This document shows, piece by piece, positions 21,245 to 29,686 of a stretch of 29,686 nt of DNA; position 1 is the first letter of the stretch, and every line of letters begins with the position of its first letter. Origin of the DNA: Phaeoceros laevis (lineage: Eukaryota > Anthocerotophyta > Anthocerotopsida > Notothyladales). The position numbers were made by a program, and so were the translations under genes. The stretch lies in contig JBNGIQ010006015.1 in the NCBI GenBank assembly GCA_049999765.1, forward strand, positions 1-29,686. Reading direction: 5' to 3'. The notes beneath the pieces are model-generated. The model did not search any database, was not told where the DNA came from, and was given only the letters and a program-made list of their open reading frames with translations.

Positions 21245-21930
21245 ATGGTGACGCCGGCTGTGGAGTCAGCTGAGGAAGAGCCGACCACGCCGGACATTGT
21301 AGACAAGGACGGTGAGGAAAGGCCTGCTGCACCACCAGGAGTTTGGTGGAGAAGGGTAGAAAGCCGGGTTGACTTCAGGCCGGAAACTTTTCGGCAGCTG
21401 TCGTTTGAGGAGGTTGAGCTAGAGACTTGTTGCATGGCAGACTTCAGCATGGAGACATCTAGGAAGGATGAGGTCTTCACTGGCAAGCATGGCACGCTGA
21501 CACTGCCGGAATTCGAAGACAGGTTCTTAGCTGCCATGGCTGAGATCGAGTTGAAGACTGACAAGTACACTTCAGAGTTTGCGATCTTGCAAATGTCAAG
21601 GTTCTTGGGGGGAGAGGCTTCAAAGATCTATCGTAAATACAGGCCAATGGTGTTGGCAGGAGAGACGAAGGCAGGGTTGTCACTAGTGAAGGAGGAGGAT
21701 GGAGCGAGTAGTAAGGGTTCATCGAGCAGTAAGAGTAAAAAGGACCTTGTGGAGGTCATGTTCGAAATTCTGAGGTCGGAATTTCCTGCCCATACCCAAG
21801 AAAAGATGGAAGAAATCACTCGTTTTGCTTTTAAGCCTGGGGAGAATCTGAGGTCAGCTTACTTGCGGCTGGAGCAGTTGATGGAAGATACGGGGTTGAG
21901 GAATCCTCGGGATGCTGCGGAAGACTTCTG
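21245..21930 (+). mobile_element. retrotransposon gag-like ORF, truncated
   Basis: An open frame from ATG 21245 encodes an acidic N-terminal part, then TLTLPEFEDRFLAAMAEIE, ILQMSRFLGGEASKIYRKY, a Ser-rich linker (SSKGSSSSKSKKD) and a second helical part, MEEITRFAFKPGENLRSAY and LRLEQLMEDTGLRNPRDAAE. The helix pattern with PGE-L--AY-RL resembles the capsid part of LTR-retrotransposon gag. At about 21930 the sequence switches to something that reads as protein on the other strand, so no zinc knuckle, protease or polymerase follows. Family assignment is by pattern only. Confidence 0.5.
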
Positions 21931-21934
21931 CTGG

Positions 21935-22089
21935 CCAGCTGCCTCTGGGTGGCGTTGGGGCAGAAGAAGTAGGTGTAGTCGCTAGCGGAGAAGGGAGGCA
22001 GGTGGTACGCGCTCAGGAAGGCGGCGATCCGGGCCTTCACGTCTGGGTGGCATGGGTTTGCCAGTTCGTCACATCGTGCTTTGAGGTAC
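21935..22089 (-). CDS. unrecognised exon fused against gag
   Basis: An acceptor (CACTAG, ending 22090) opens a minus-strand exon reading YLKARCDELANPCHPDVKAR, AFLSAYHLPPFSASDYTYFF and CPNATQRQLAS. It has high GC and convincing protein character, but I cannot assign it. It ends where the gag-like frame of the plus strand ends, so the two were joined by rearrangement. Confidence 0.4.
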
Positions 22090-22476
22090 CTAGTGACAGA
22101 AGAAACGATGAATTGTCCCGGAGTTCAACTCGCGATCGGCACCCTGCAGGACCCTTGGAACGATACTGAGAATTAGACACCTGTGTTGTAGCTCTATCAA
22201 CACAACCTGCTCTAGATATATTTAACATCAATCAAGGACACGCCTTCTCATTGCTGATCCTAAGTGATGGGAGGACTTCAGACACCAAATGTCCTACGGC
22301 GCGAAGCAAGGACAGTGAATCTTCTATAGCTAGCCCTGCAGAGCACTTGCAATATTGGCAGGCATGAACTGGTCAACACGAGCCTTCATTCTTAAGACAG
22401 CAAACCTAGGCCTGCATCTGGATGTGCATGGAGAATTTGGTGGGATCTTCTGTCCGCTCTCTTAGCAACTTCTTGC
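22090..22476. other. non-coding, nothing recognised
   Basis: No motif or repeat seen. It may contain intron sequence upstream of the 21935-22089 exon. Confidence 0.3.
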
Positions 22477-22494
22477 ATGCGCACCCCTTCCATG

Positions 22495-22857
22495 ACTTTG
22501 CTTCAAGCCCAACAAGCGGCTTTGAAACAGCAAAGCGAACAGTCTTCCCTCCGTGGAGACTCGGAAACGCCCAACAGCACGAGTTCTGGCTCTTCACAAT
22601 TGGGCTCTTCTTTCCGCCTACCGCCTTTAAAATTTGTAGCTGGAATGCATTCAAAAGTCTGCGAGCTCGGAGGACGGCAGAGCAGAAACCTGAGCAGCAC
22701 AACCATCCGCGTCTCCCAGCGGAGACAGAGAGCTCCAAGAAGAATGCGAATGCGCCAGAGACACAGAAGCTTTAATAGGAGACTTGGTAGGAAGTTGCAG
22801 CCATCTGATCCGGCTGATCAGTCGCCTTGCTTGTCTGTCCTCATGAGCACATTCTGA
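22495..22857 (+). CDS. possible Ser/Gln-rich ORF
   Basis: From ATG 22495 a Gln/Ser-rich frame (MTLLQAQQAALKQQSEQSSL, then NSTSSGSSQLGSS) runs into an Arg-rich end. Low-complexity composition of this kind is common in regulatory proteins, but no domain is recognised. Competing open frames exist on the same stretch, so it may not be coding. Confidence 0.2.
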   Translation, partial: TLLQAQQAALKQQSEQSSLRGDSETPNSTSSGSSQLGSSFRLPPLKFVAGMHSKVCELGGRQSRNLSSTTIRVSQRRQRAPRRMRMRQRHRSFNRRLGRKLQPSDPADQSPCLSVLMSTF

Positions 22858-22998
22858 AGGGTCCATTGCTGCTGGCACATTTCGAGATAAAGCAGCTCGG
22901 GAAGCTAAGCTTCCTCCACCCCGTCGGGTCACTCGAAACACGAGTAAATAGCAATTATCCATTTTGAAGCTGTAAAGGAGGGTGTGTAGTACTGTGTA

Positions 22999-23165
22999 AC
23001 AAGATGGCATTGCAGAACACAATGCAAGAGCATTATATATCCAACTCAGCGTGACAAGATGGCATTGCATACCACAATGCAAGAACATTATATATCGAAC
23101 ACGGCACCAATAGTCACAGTCACAGTCACAATGCAAGAACATTATGTATCGAACACGGCACTAGT
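22999..23165 (+). repeat. 55-bp minisatellite, about three units
   Basis: Units begin at 22999 and 23054 (ACAAGATGGCATTGCA), and a third partial unit starts near 23128 (CAATGCAAGAACATTATGTA). Each contains CAATGCAAGA-CATTAT-TAT. A short CAGTCACAGTCACA run sits before the third unit. Confidence 0.85.
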
Positions 23166-23412
23166 AGTCAGAGTCTTCAAAACCTGTATCACAACCTGTG
23201 TCACAACCAAGGCACTCTATGCCTGAGAAGTGTGGGGTGTAGGCTGTACGGAAAAACAGTGGGGTGAGATCGACAAGCTGCAGATTGACTATCTCAGGCA
23301 TCACCTGTGCATAAGGCAGCGACCCTGTAGAGCAGTGATTTTGGCTGAAGTGGGCCATTAGAGATTGTCTGGGTAGCCTGCAGCTAGCTCTGGAAACCAT
23401 GGAAGAGACCAA
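23161..23412 (-). CDS. possible terminal exon, unknown protein
   Basis: The minus-strand frame reads RLPRQSLMAHFSQNHCSTGS, LPYAQVMPEIVNLQLVDLTP and ends with an acidic Cys/Gly tail (LGCDTGCDTGFEDSDY) and stop. It looks more protein-like than neighbouring frames. No family recognised and no upstream exon found. Confidence 0.25.
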   Translation of the reverse strand: MVSSMVSRASCRLPRQSLMAHFSQNHCSTGSLPYAQVMPEIVNLQLVDLTPLFFRTAYTPHFSGIECLGCDTGCDTGFEDSDY

Positions 23413-23544
23413 GTGGGGCTGGATGCAGGATTTTGTCAGCTGGGCACCATGCTGGGGCTTGACTAGGAATGTTTTTTTTTTTTTAAGGTGACAATGAAGC
23501 AGATTGGGCGTACCTAACTAGACTATGTCAGAGCGGAGCAACCA

Positions 23545-24253
23545 CCTCGGATATGGATCACTACGCCGAGCATGGCAGTCCATGTTACGGCATACCTTGT
23601 GGACAGACTGTCAAACACTTCCTCTTCCATCTGGCCGCATTTTGCAATATTTACGAGACAACTGCCCAGTACTACGTCACCTTCCAGTAGTCCTTTTTCT
23701 TTTCTTTTTCTGTGAATGCAGCTGCCTCCCCTTCTGTGACCACCAGCACTTGCACAAGCTTTCAGAAAGCAAGCATACGTAACACTATTTGCTAAAATCA
23801 GGTCTTCCTGCTACTTGCATACAATGAGCACGCCTTGGGACCGAGCCCGTGCTCAGCATACCCACTTATCATGGCATTCCATGATCCCACATTCCTTGTG
23901 GCCAGACTCTCAAACAGCTTGCGTGCACCTTGCATACCCAGCGATCATGGCATTCCATGTCACTGCATTCCCTGTGGCCAAACTGTCAGAAACCTGCGTG
24001 CATCTTCCAAATCCCTACGTTTTGCACACATGTCCACCAGGCAGTTGTAAACAAAAGAGTTGTGCTGAATGCCACTCTCCGACACATCAGCGTGTAGCTG
24101 CCTGCCAGATTCCACATCTTCTGCTCTTGCACAAGCTTGTAGGGCAGCGACAAAATTGTGACCATTGGGGTGCAGACTTGATTCACGCATCTTATGGTAC
24201 AGTTGAATGGCCTCACTAGTTATTCCCTTGAACCTGCTGTTCTGTAGTCTCAT
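23545..24253 (-). pseudogene. PPR fragment
   Basis: The minus strand reads SEAIQLYHKMRESSLHPNGH, NFVAALQACARAEDVESGRQ, FVYNCLVDMCAKRRDLEDAR, then in other frames SLATRNVGSWNAMISGYAEH, KCGQ and SLSTRYAVTWTAM. PLS-type repeats with conserved spacing, broken by several shifts and stops (the first near 23990). The phrase QACAR-E-VE-(S/G)RQ is shared with the left edge of the PPR remnant at 5.7 kb, which suggests related source genes. Confidence 0.8.
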
Positions 24254-25453
24254 AGCATCCTAAGATCCACAGAGTGCGTTGACAGCTCATTCATAGGTCT
24301 TTTCCCGACGGTCCTGATTGGAGAGGCACTATGCAGCGACGATACTTCCTTCCACAAGCTTACGACTTCCACAACTGTCGAGTCGCAGGTAAAGTATTCC
24401 CACCTGGATCATGCTTCACTAAAATGCAAACCTCCCAGCCCGGGGAGAACAGCTTCTGCAATGCCGGCCGGTCCAAATGGAAGCTGGCAGCGACATAGTG
24501 CACATCCGAATCCTGAGCAGTGAGGGCAGCAGTGCTGCTCTCCAGCCCTGTTGCCACACCCGCAGCTGCTGCCACAATTGAGCTGCTTCTGCAATCGTGC
24601 ATGCATGAATCACAGCTCCCAAGCCATTTCAACCGTGGTGCGTCTCCTGGTGAGGTCGCCTCCTAGGTAGGAATGCTCCTACGACCTGAATTGACCTGCC
24701 TGCCACGATTTTGTGGACTTCAAACTCTTGCATGCATGATTCAAGAGGAAGCTGACCCTTGCACAAGGAGCCAATCTTGATTGACTGCGCAACTCCCAGG
24801 CTTGCAACAGTGCGTGGGGCCGCTTTCTCCTTGAGGCGCCTCCCCTCGTGACTTGCGCTGTCCCCAGTAGCCTCTTGCAACCAATGGGAAGTTCCATTGG
24901 GGATTCTTCTTTTGGACAGCAATGAGATAGGACTTGCTTCTGTGGCGCACGAATTAGCATATTACTGCACCTCACCTCCTAGAAACGCCTCTGTGGGACC
25001 TGAATCAGCCCTCTAACGCCTGTCCAGATCACAGCAGATCGCGGCAGAACATGTCATCACATCCTTCACGATCAAACTAGACTACCAAATGTTGCAGACT
25101 TCTTCAAACTGCCACATTTCGCACACATATCCCCAGGCATATCCGGCAGGCTAAATCAGTGGATTCTCGGTGACGTGTTCCTCACGCCGTCACCCTGGCT
25201 GCAGTTCTCCACCTGAAGTCCTGTGCACCGCGACACCCGTTGAACAGCTAAGCTTGCAACCATCTGAATGCCATGGCCCAGCAGCATTTGTGAGACTGCT
25301 CAGCCGTGCAACCGTTGGGCTCCTCCTCCGGAGTGCGATCGTTCGCCTCCTTCTCAAAGTCTTGGAAATGCCCCTAGTAAATATTCCCCATTAATGCCGA
25401 ACCCTAGACTGCAAGCTGTCATTCATCTCCGGAAACGCCAAAACCACACAGGC
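24254..25453. other. no gene recognised
   Basis: Several minus-strand frames between 24360 and 24975 stay open for about 90 codons in overlapping registers (for example SASHEGRRLKEKAAPRTVAS), but none carries a family motif. The GC-rich composition alone can explain the open frames. Confidence 0.3.
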
Positions 25454-25530
25454 TCGCATTGTTCCAGGGAAGAAGTGCACTCGCATTGTTCAGGGAACAA
25501 GGCACTCGCATTGTTCCAGGGAACAAGGGT
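25454..25530 (+). repeat. 25-27-bp tandem repeat, three units
   Basis: TCGCATTGTTCCAGGGAA-AAG recurs starting at 25454, 25481 and 25506, with small differences (one unit lacks a C). It lies about 140 bases upstream of the transporter start, within its likely promoter or 5' UTR. Confidence 0.85.
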
Positions 25531-25666
25531 ACTGCGAAAGCAATGTGCTATCAGCCGTCCCTGCCGTTTGTATGACCTTCGTCGAAAGTTGATCCCGAAC
25601 TGAGAGCTGAGGATATGGTCGTAGGAGTACGCCCCAGGTCACAATTATCGGTGTGTCTGCGTAGCA

Positions 25667-27681
25667 ATGGAGGAATGCGGGGATCAGGACCCAAGAAGCA
25701 CCCCAGCCCTTGTGGAGAACGCATTGGGTCACAGATCGAAGCAGACTAGCAGATATGAGCGGCTGTCCGAACAGAACCAAGATCCTAAAGCAAATCAGAA
25801 CCACGATCCTAAAGCAAACCACAGTTTCAACAGATTTGCTTTGGGGTGTGCTTTGCTGGCCTCGCTCAATTCCAGTTTGTTGGGCTACGGTAGGACCTTC
25901 ATGCTTATCCCAACTTACGACTGTTCCATGTTTCTAGTCTCTACCTGGGATAACCGAAGGATTTACGTATTTCTGACTGCACATGGAAATGATCATTGTT
26001 CTGCTGTACGCCTGTTGCAGATGTTGGTGTAATGAGCGGAGCTGTGCTTTTTATCGAAGAGGACTTGAAGATAAAGAAACTACAGGTGGAGGTCCTCGTA
26101 GGGTCTCTGAATATTGTCTCACTCCTTGGAGCAGCAATTGCTGGGAGGCTTTCAGATGTCCTGGGCAGGAGGTGGACTATGGCTGTGGCTTCAGTCATTT
26201 TTCTTTTCGGGGCTGCTGTTGCAGGGTTGGCACCTTCTTTTGCTATCTTGCTGTTAGGTCGCGTGATTACCGGCATTGGGGTAGGATTTGGAATCATGAT
26301 TGCACCAGTATACACTGCAGAGGTGTCTCCTGCCAACAGTCGAGGTGCACTAGTATCCCTTCAGGAGGTATTTATAAACTTCGGAATTTTACTGGGGTTC
26401 ATAGCTAGTTACTTTCTTGCTGGGCTGCCAACAAATATTGGGTGGAGATTAATGCTCGGTGGCGGAATATTTCCGGCACTTATGCTTGCTGGTGGGGTAC
26501 TGGTCATGCCAGAGTCTCCTCGTTGGCTTGTAATGCAGAACAGAATAGAGGAAGCAAAGCAGGTCCTCATCAAAACCTCATCTAGTAGAGTAGAGGCAGA
26601 CATGCGGCTGCAAGAGATTATTACTGCTGCGGGAGTGGCTACACCCATCCACTTTGAGGAAGGCATGGCCGAGGCCAATGGGACCGCTAGTTTGGTCAGT
26701 CCAGACACATGTAAGAGGGGAAAAGGTGATGGTGTATGGCGGGAACTACTATTTCCGACCCCTCCTGTCCGAAGAATGCTTATTGCAGCTTTGGGCGTTC
26801 AGTTTTTCCAGCAAGCGTCCGGTATTGATGCCACAGTGTACTACAGCCCGACAGTCTTCAAAGATGCTGGCATCACAACCAAGTCGGGGATCCTTGGGGC
26901 AACTGTTGCTGTTGGATTTTTTAAGACAGCCTTCATCTTGGTTGCAACCACTTTACTTGATCGTGTAGGCCGAAGGCCTCTATTGATGGTGAGCGGCACA
27001 GGGATGAGCCTCTCATTAGGTGTTCTTGCTGTAGGTTTCGTACTGCTGAATGTTAAGTCTCGTCCTACTGGGTCTGAGCTTCCTGTGCAGCTGGACGGGC
27101 CTGGGGCTGGGTTGGGCCTTCCTGTTGTGCTAGCCATTCTAGCCATTTGCAGCTTCGTGTCATTTTTCTCTATCGGATTTGGTCCCATTTGCTGGGTGCT
27201 CACATCCGAGATTTTTCCTTCGAGGCTCAGAGCACAGGCTGTGGGCCTAGGGACCGCAATCAATAGAGTCATTAGTGGGACAGTAGCATTGACCTTTCTC
27301 AGCATGGCAGATGCAATGACCCCTGCCGGGGCGTTCTTCTTCTTTGCTGCTGTAGGAGCCGTATCTGTTGTCTTCATATACTTCTTTGTCCCGGAGACTA
27401 AAGGGAAGACGTTAGAAGAGATAGAAAATTTGTTTGAAAAAAAAAGAGACTCGGATAGGCTGCTTGCTGTAGAGCTTGCAAGGGACCCCATGGTTGATGG
27501 GCCATTGGATGTTTCAATGGAAGAGTCATTCGAGGATAGCAGGAGTTTTGGTAAGCTCCCAGCCGAAGAGAGGGCAGAATGTCTTCAGCAGTTGGTATCC
27601 AAAGTGAAACTGATTGCTGCAAGGCAAGCAGAAGCACGCACTGCCCGAAACTATTCAGCGTCGGTAAGGTTTCCTGAGTAG
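25667..27681 (+). CDS. polyol/monosaccharide transporter (PLT-like, MFS sugar porter)
   Basis: A proton-coupled sugar or polyol importer of the plasma membrane (family knowledge). Two exons: 25667-25889 and 26021-27681, with intron 25890-26020 (GTAGGA...TTGCAG) splitting the Asp codon of GYDVGVMSGA, the position used by plant PLT genes. The 627-residue product has about 12 hydrophobic segments. Signatures: NRFALGCALLASLNSSLLGY (about 55-74), GRRWT (123), RVITGIGVGFGIMIAPVYTA with E before VSP (about 155-176), PESPRW (238), QQASGIDATVYYSP (338), GRRPLL (391) and PETKGKTLEEIE (532). The C-terminal cytosolic tail is about 80 residues, longer than usual. A DPKAN motif is repeated in the N-terminus through a tandem DNA repeat (about 25789-25830). 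The ATG at 25667 is the only one in the exon 1 frame. No lesions seen; this is the best-preserved gene here. Confidence 0.93.
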
Positions 27682-28025
27682 ACGTACTTCATTTTCTGAT
27701 TAGACATACTTGATTGGGGGTTCAAGGAATAGGCAAGCCCTCCGTTTGCAAAAAAAAGTGTTCCCACATCTGGAAGTGGTTCGCCACATCACGACACTCC
27801 TAAGTCCACCCAGTGAAAGCGTCGATTGCCCAGATCAAGAGGCATGGCAATGAAGGGATGGTGGCATAATCAAGGGACGAACGCTAGCCACAACTTGGTG
27901 ATTCCTGGTCTGTCTTAATAGGTACTCTCACTTGCATCCAGCTATCATTGCCCAACCTGTCATAGACAACACTCCAATCTGTTATGACCTAGACTGTCAT
28001 TAGATTTCCCTACCTCTTGAGGCCG
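27682..28025. other. intergenic, convergent 3' flanks
   Basis: Separates the 3' ends of the transporter (+) and the terminal exon at 28026-28310 (-). No clear motif. Confidence 0.4.
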
Positions 28026-28310
28026 TCATTCGTCATTGCCAAGATCTTTCTCCGCCAAGTCGATACACTCGCCAACAGATTTTCCAGCAGCCATAGCTGA
28101 TGCCAGTTTAGCATGTACTTGCTTGTGCCTACGCAGTAGTGTTACTGTGTTCAGAACTGCTCGTCTAATTTGAGAGTCAGGTATGGCTGTGTGAAACCCA
28201 AACCTTTCAAAGAACGTTGAGACATCGATCCTCCTGAGGAGCTTGAAACTTCCCCGGCGGATTAGGACAGCCACAGGTGTCCTGTTTGGAGGAGTCTTGA
28301 CAAATTTATG
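28026..28310 (-). CDS. terminal exon of an unrecognised gene
   Basis: An acceptor (TTTGTCAG, ending 28311) opens 94 codons to TAA-type termination at 28026. The peptide starts HKFVKTPPNRTPVAVLIRRG, continues with RIDVSTFFERFGFHTAIPD and ends with a Lys/Ala-rich helix (KLASAMAAGKSVGECIDLAE). It looks like genuine coding sequence. The first ATG of the gene is not in the visible exon, and no upstream exon is evident to the right. The acceptor sits in a 14-bp tandem duplication (28299-28326). Confidence 0.45.
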   Translation of the reverse strand, partial: HKFVKTPPNRTPVAVLIRRGSFKLLRRIDVSTFFERFGFHTAIPDSQIRRAVLNTVTLLRRHKQVHAKLASAMAAGKSVGECIDLAEKDLGNDE

Positions 28311-28326
28311 CTGACAAATTTATGTT

Positions 28327-29319
28327 TGAGTCCTGCTCAAAGTACGTACTCGTGACACAATCCATTATCCAGTGACATCCAGATGGCACTAGAGTGTGGG
28401 GCTGGACTGTCCAAAGAATTTTGTCCTGTTCTTTTTTTTGTGTTCCAATTTTGTCCTGTTCTTGCGGCAGCTCCCCATACAGTTATTTACTTCAGGAGCT
28501 GTCGTTATGGATGTGTTTGTCTGCTTGAGCTAGCGTAGTGCCCTCCCAAAGTTACCAGATAGAGGGTGGCATTAGGGGAACTGAGAGTTGTTGCCATGAA
28601 CGTGGTTGTTGCTGCACGTACGCAAATCCACACACAAACTGGATTCTGTAGGCATTTTAAACTTTCTGAATTTGTGTGCATCACTGCTTGTTGCAGTTCA
28701 GCATTAGCTGTTTGTTAATGTTTCACGGAAGTAACAAGGACCTGAAGGTGATGTCTTCGTTCTAGTTTTGCTCTACTTGAAAGCCCGATATTGCTGGAAG
28801 GGGCTCAGTCTTCCTGGACATGACAATGTCAGGTGCAAATCCACGAAGGATGTGGCACAAGGCACTTTCGGGGCTGGGAGGGGTGATGATCTGTTAACAG
28901 CACGGTCTGACGTACGGCCGGTCCTCCTCCCTCTCCTGTAATTAGGGTGTACCACAGTGCAATATCCACTGTCTGCACAATATACACTTCTCGGACTCGA
29001 AGACAGTCAAGATGGGATGTGTACCTGCTGAGCCAGAGCCAGATAGAGCATCTGGAAACAGTATACCGACCCCCTGTTCACACTACATTTCCTGTTTAGA
29101 ACCGCAGAATTCGACCAGCAGCCAATGTCTAATATGAGGAATGGTACAGGAATTCATCCAATCAATGGCTTGGTCTTGCAGCACTTGCTAGACTAATTCG
29201 ACAAGGTTGTTTGCAAGTTAGGAAATAGAAAATTGAATTTGTTATATTCCTGGCCTCAAGCTTCCTCCTTCCTCGGAGAGCTGCGCATGCTATGCTCTAG
29301 ATACCAATTGCTCCAAGCA
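28327..29319. other. non-coding, nothing recognised
   Basis: Short open frames only. TTTTGTCCTGTTCTT occurs twice within 30 bases (about 28420-28462). No gene signal. Confidence 0.35.
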
Positions 29320-29429
29320 CCGAGGCTGGAGGAGGCATGCTGCCTAGCGCAGGTATAAAGGGCAGAGGTGCAGGCCGAGGCTGGAGGAGGCATGCTGCCT
29401 AGCGCCGGTATAAAGGGCAGAGGTGCAGG
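29320..29429 (+). promoter_or_regulatory. 55-bp tandem duplication carrying TATAAA twice
   Basis: Two units (29320-29374 and 29375-29429) differ by one base and begin CCGAGGCTGGAGGAGGCATG. Each contains GGTATAAAGGGCAG, a good TATA-box match, so two possible TATA boxes lie 55 bases apart. The second unit overlaps the first codons of the next ORF. Promoter role inferred. Confidence 0.55.
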
Positions 29430-29686
29430 CTGGGAGTTTGTGGAATATTTTGGTCCATCACACGCTAGCTTTTTGGACCACCGGTGCATTACCCAGCAGG
29501 TGTGCAAGGGAATGACTGATCACCCAGGCTTTGAGGGATTTGAGAAGCGTCTGGAGATAGAATTTCTGCCGAATTTGAACAGTCTTAGAGCTAAGATTTC
29601 TAATTTTCAGGGGCTCTGTGCGTTGGCTCGTGAGGACACTGACAGGTTCTTGAAGGATGCGGAATGCACCATTGTGTCTCACCTAA
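29392..29686 (+). CDS. partial ORF running off the window
   Basis: ATG at 29392, in the second repeat unit, opens 98 codons with no stop before the window ends. Reads WEFVEYFGPSHASFLDH, GMTDHPGFEGFEKRLEIEFL, NLNSLRAKISNFQGLCALAR and EDTDRFLKDAECTIVSHL. The helical, charged pattern could be a retroelement gag or a host protein; not recognised. The true start may be further in, because the second TATAAA lies inside the ORF. Confidence 0.5.
   Translation, partial: MLPSAGIKGRGAGWEFVEYFGPSHASFLDHRCITQQVCKGMTDHPGFEGFEKRLEIEFLPNLNSLRAKISNFQGLCALAREDTDRFLKDAECTIVSHL

Noticed and set aside
24360-24975. Overlapping minus-strand ORFs of 90-98 codons
   Set aside because: Open in more than one frame because of composition, with no motif or splice signal favouring one.

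Overview
The window looks like nuclear DNA of a seed-free land plant (bryophyte, lycophyte or fern). Reasons: short GT-AG introns of roughly 80-150 bp where they can be read, remnants of PLS-type pentatricopeptide repeat (PPR) genes in both orientations, a plant cytochrome P450, a polyol-type sugar transporter with the plant two-exon layout, a cytosolic acetoacetyl-CoA thiolase, and a Roco gene of the kind seen in early-diverging plants. I cannot name the species. Two runs of N (100 and 10 bases) mark assembly gaps.

Layout, left to right. 1-2.6 kb: AT-rich non-coding sequence with a diverged direct repeat and two GC-rich hairpins. 2.6-3.9 kb: an orphan last exon (+) and a possible small minus-strand gene. 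4.16-5.70 kb (-): six 3' exons of a cleavage-stimulation-factor 77 gene (CSTF77), cut off where a PPR fragment begins. 5.70-7.20 kb (+): a decayed PPR gene. 7.67-12.10 kb (-): a long, broken gene encoding leucine-rich repeats, a Roc GTPase domain, a COR domain and, at the C-terminus, a caspase-type (C14) protease domain with His and Cys motifs still visible. Its 5' flank is duplicated at 12.1-12.9 kb. 13.1-13.6 kb (+): an unrecognised ORF interrupted by one in-frame TGA. 14.5-15.1 kb (-): N-terminal piece of a cytochrome P450. 16.6-17.1 kb (-): PPR fragment. 17.5-19.95 kb (-): acetoacetyl-CoA thiolase in about 12 exons, first exon not found. 20-23.2 kb: AT-rich repeats, a gap, a gag-like retroelement fragment, an unrecognised exon and a 55-bp minisatellite. 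23.5-24.25 kb (-): PPR fragment. 25.67-27.68 kb (+): an intact polyol/sugar transporter. 28.0-28.3 kb (-): an unrecognised terminal exon. 29.3-29.7 kb: a 55-bp tandem repeat carrying TATAAA, then an ORF that leaves the window.

The genes do not form a pathway. Two look usable by the cell: the sugar transporter (complete) and the thiolase (nearly complete). Most of the rest is truncated or frameshifted and looks like an accessory region where gene pieces have been duplicated and are decaying. The most unusual item is the LRR-Roc-COR-caspase gene. Plants are known for metacaspases, so a p20/p10 caspase-like module on a Roco scaffold deserves follow-up, even though this copy is broken. All coordinates and splice sites were read by eye from the sequence, and family names rest on motif recognition, not on database searches.
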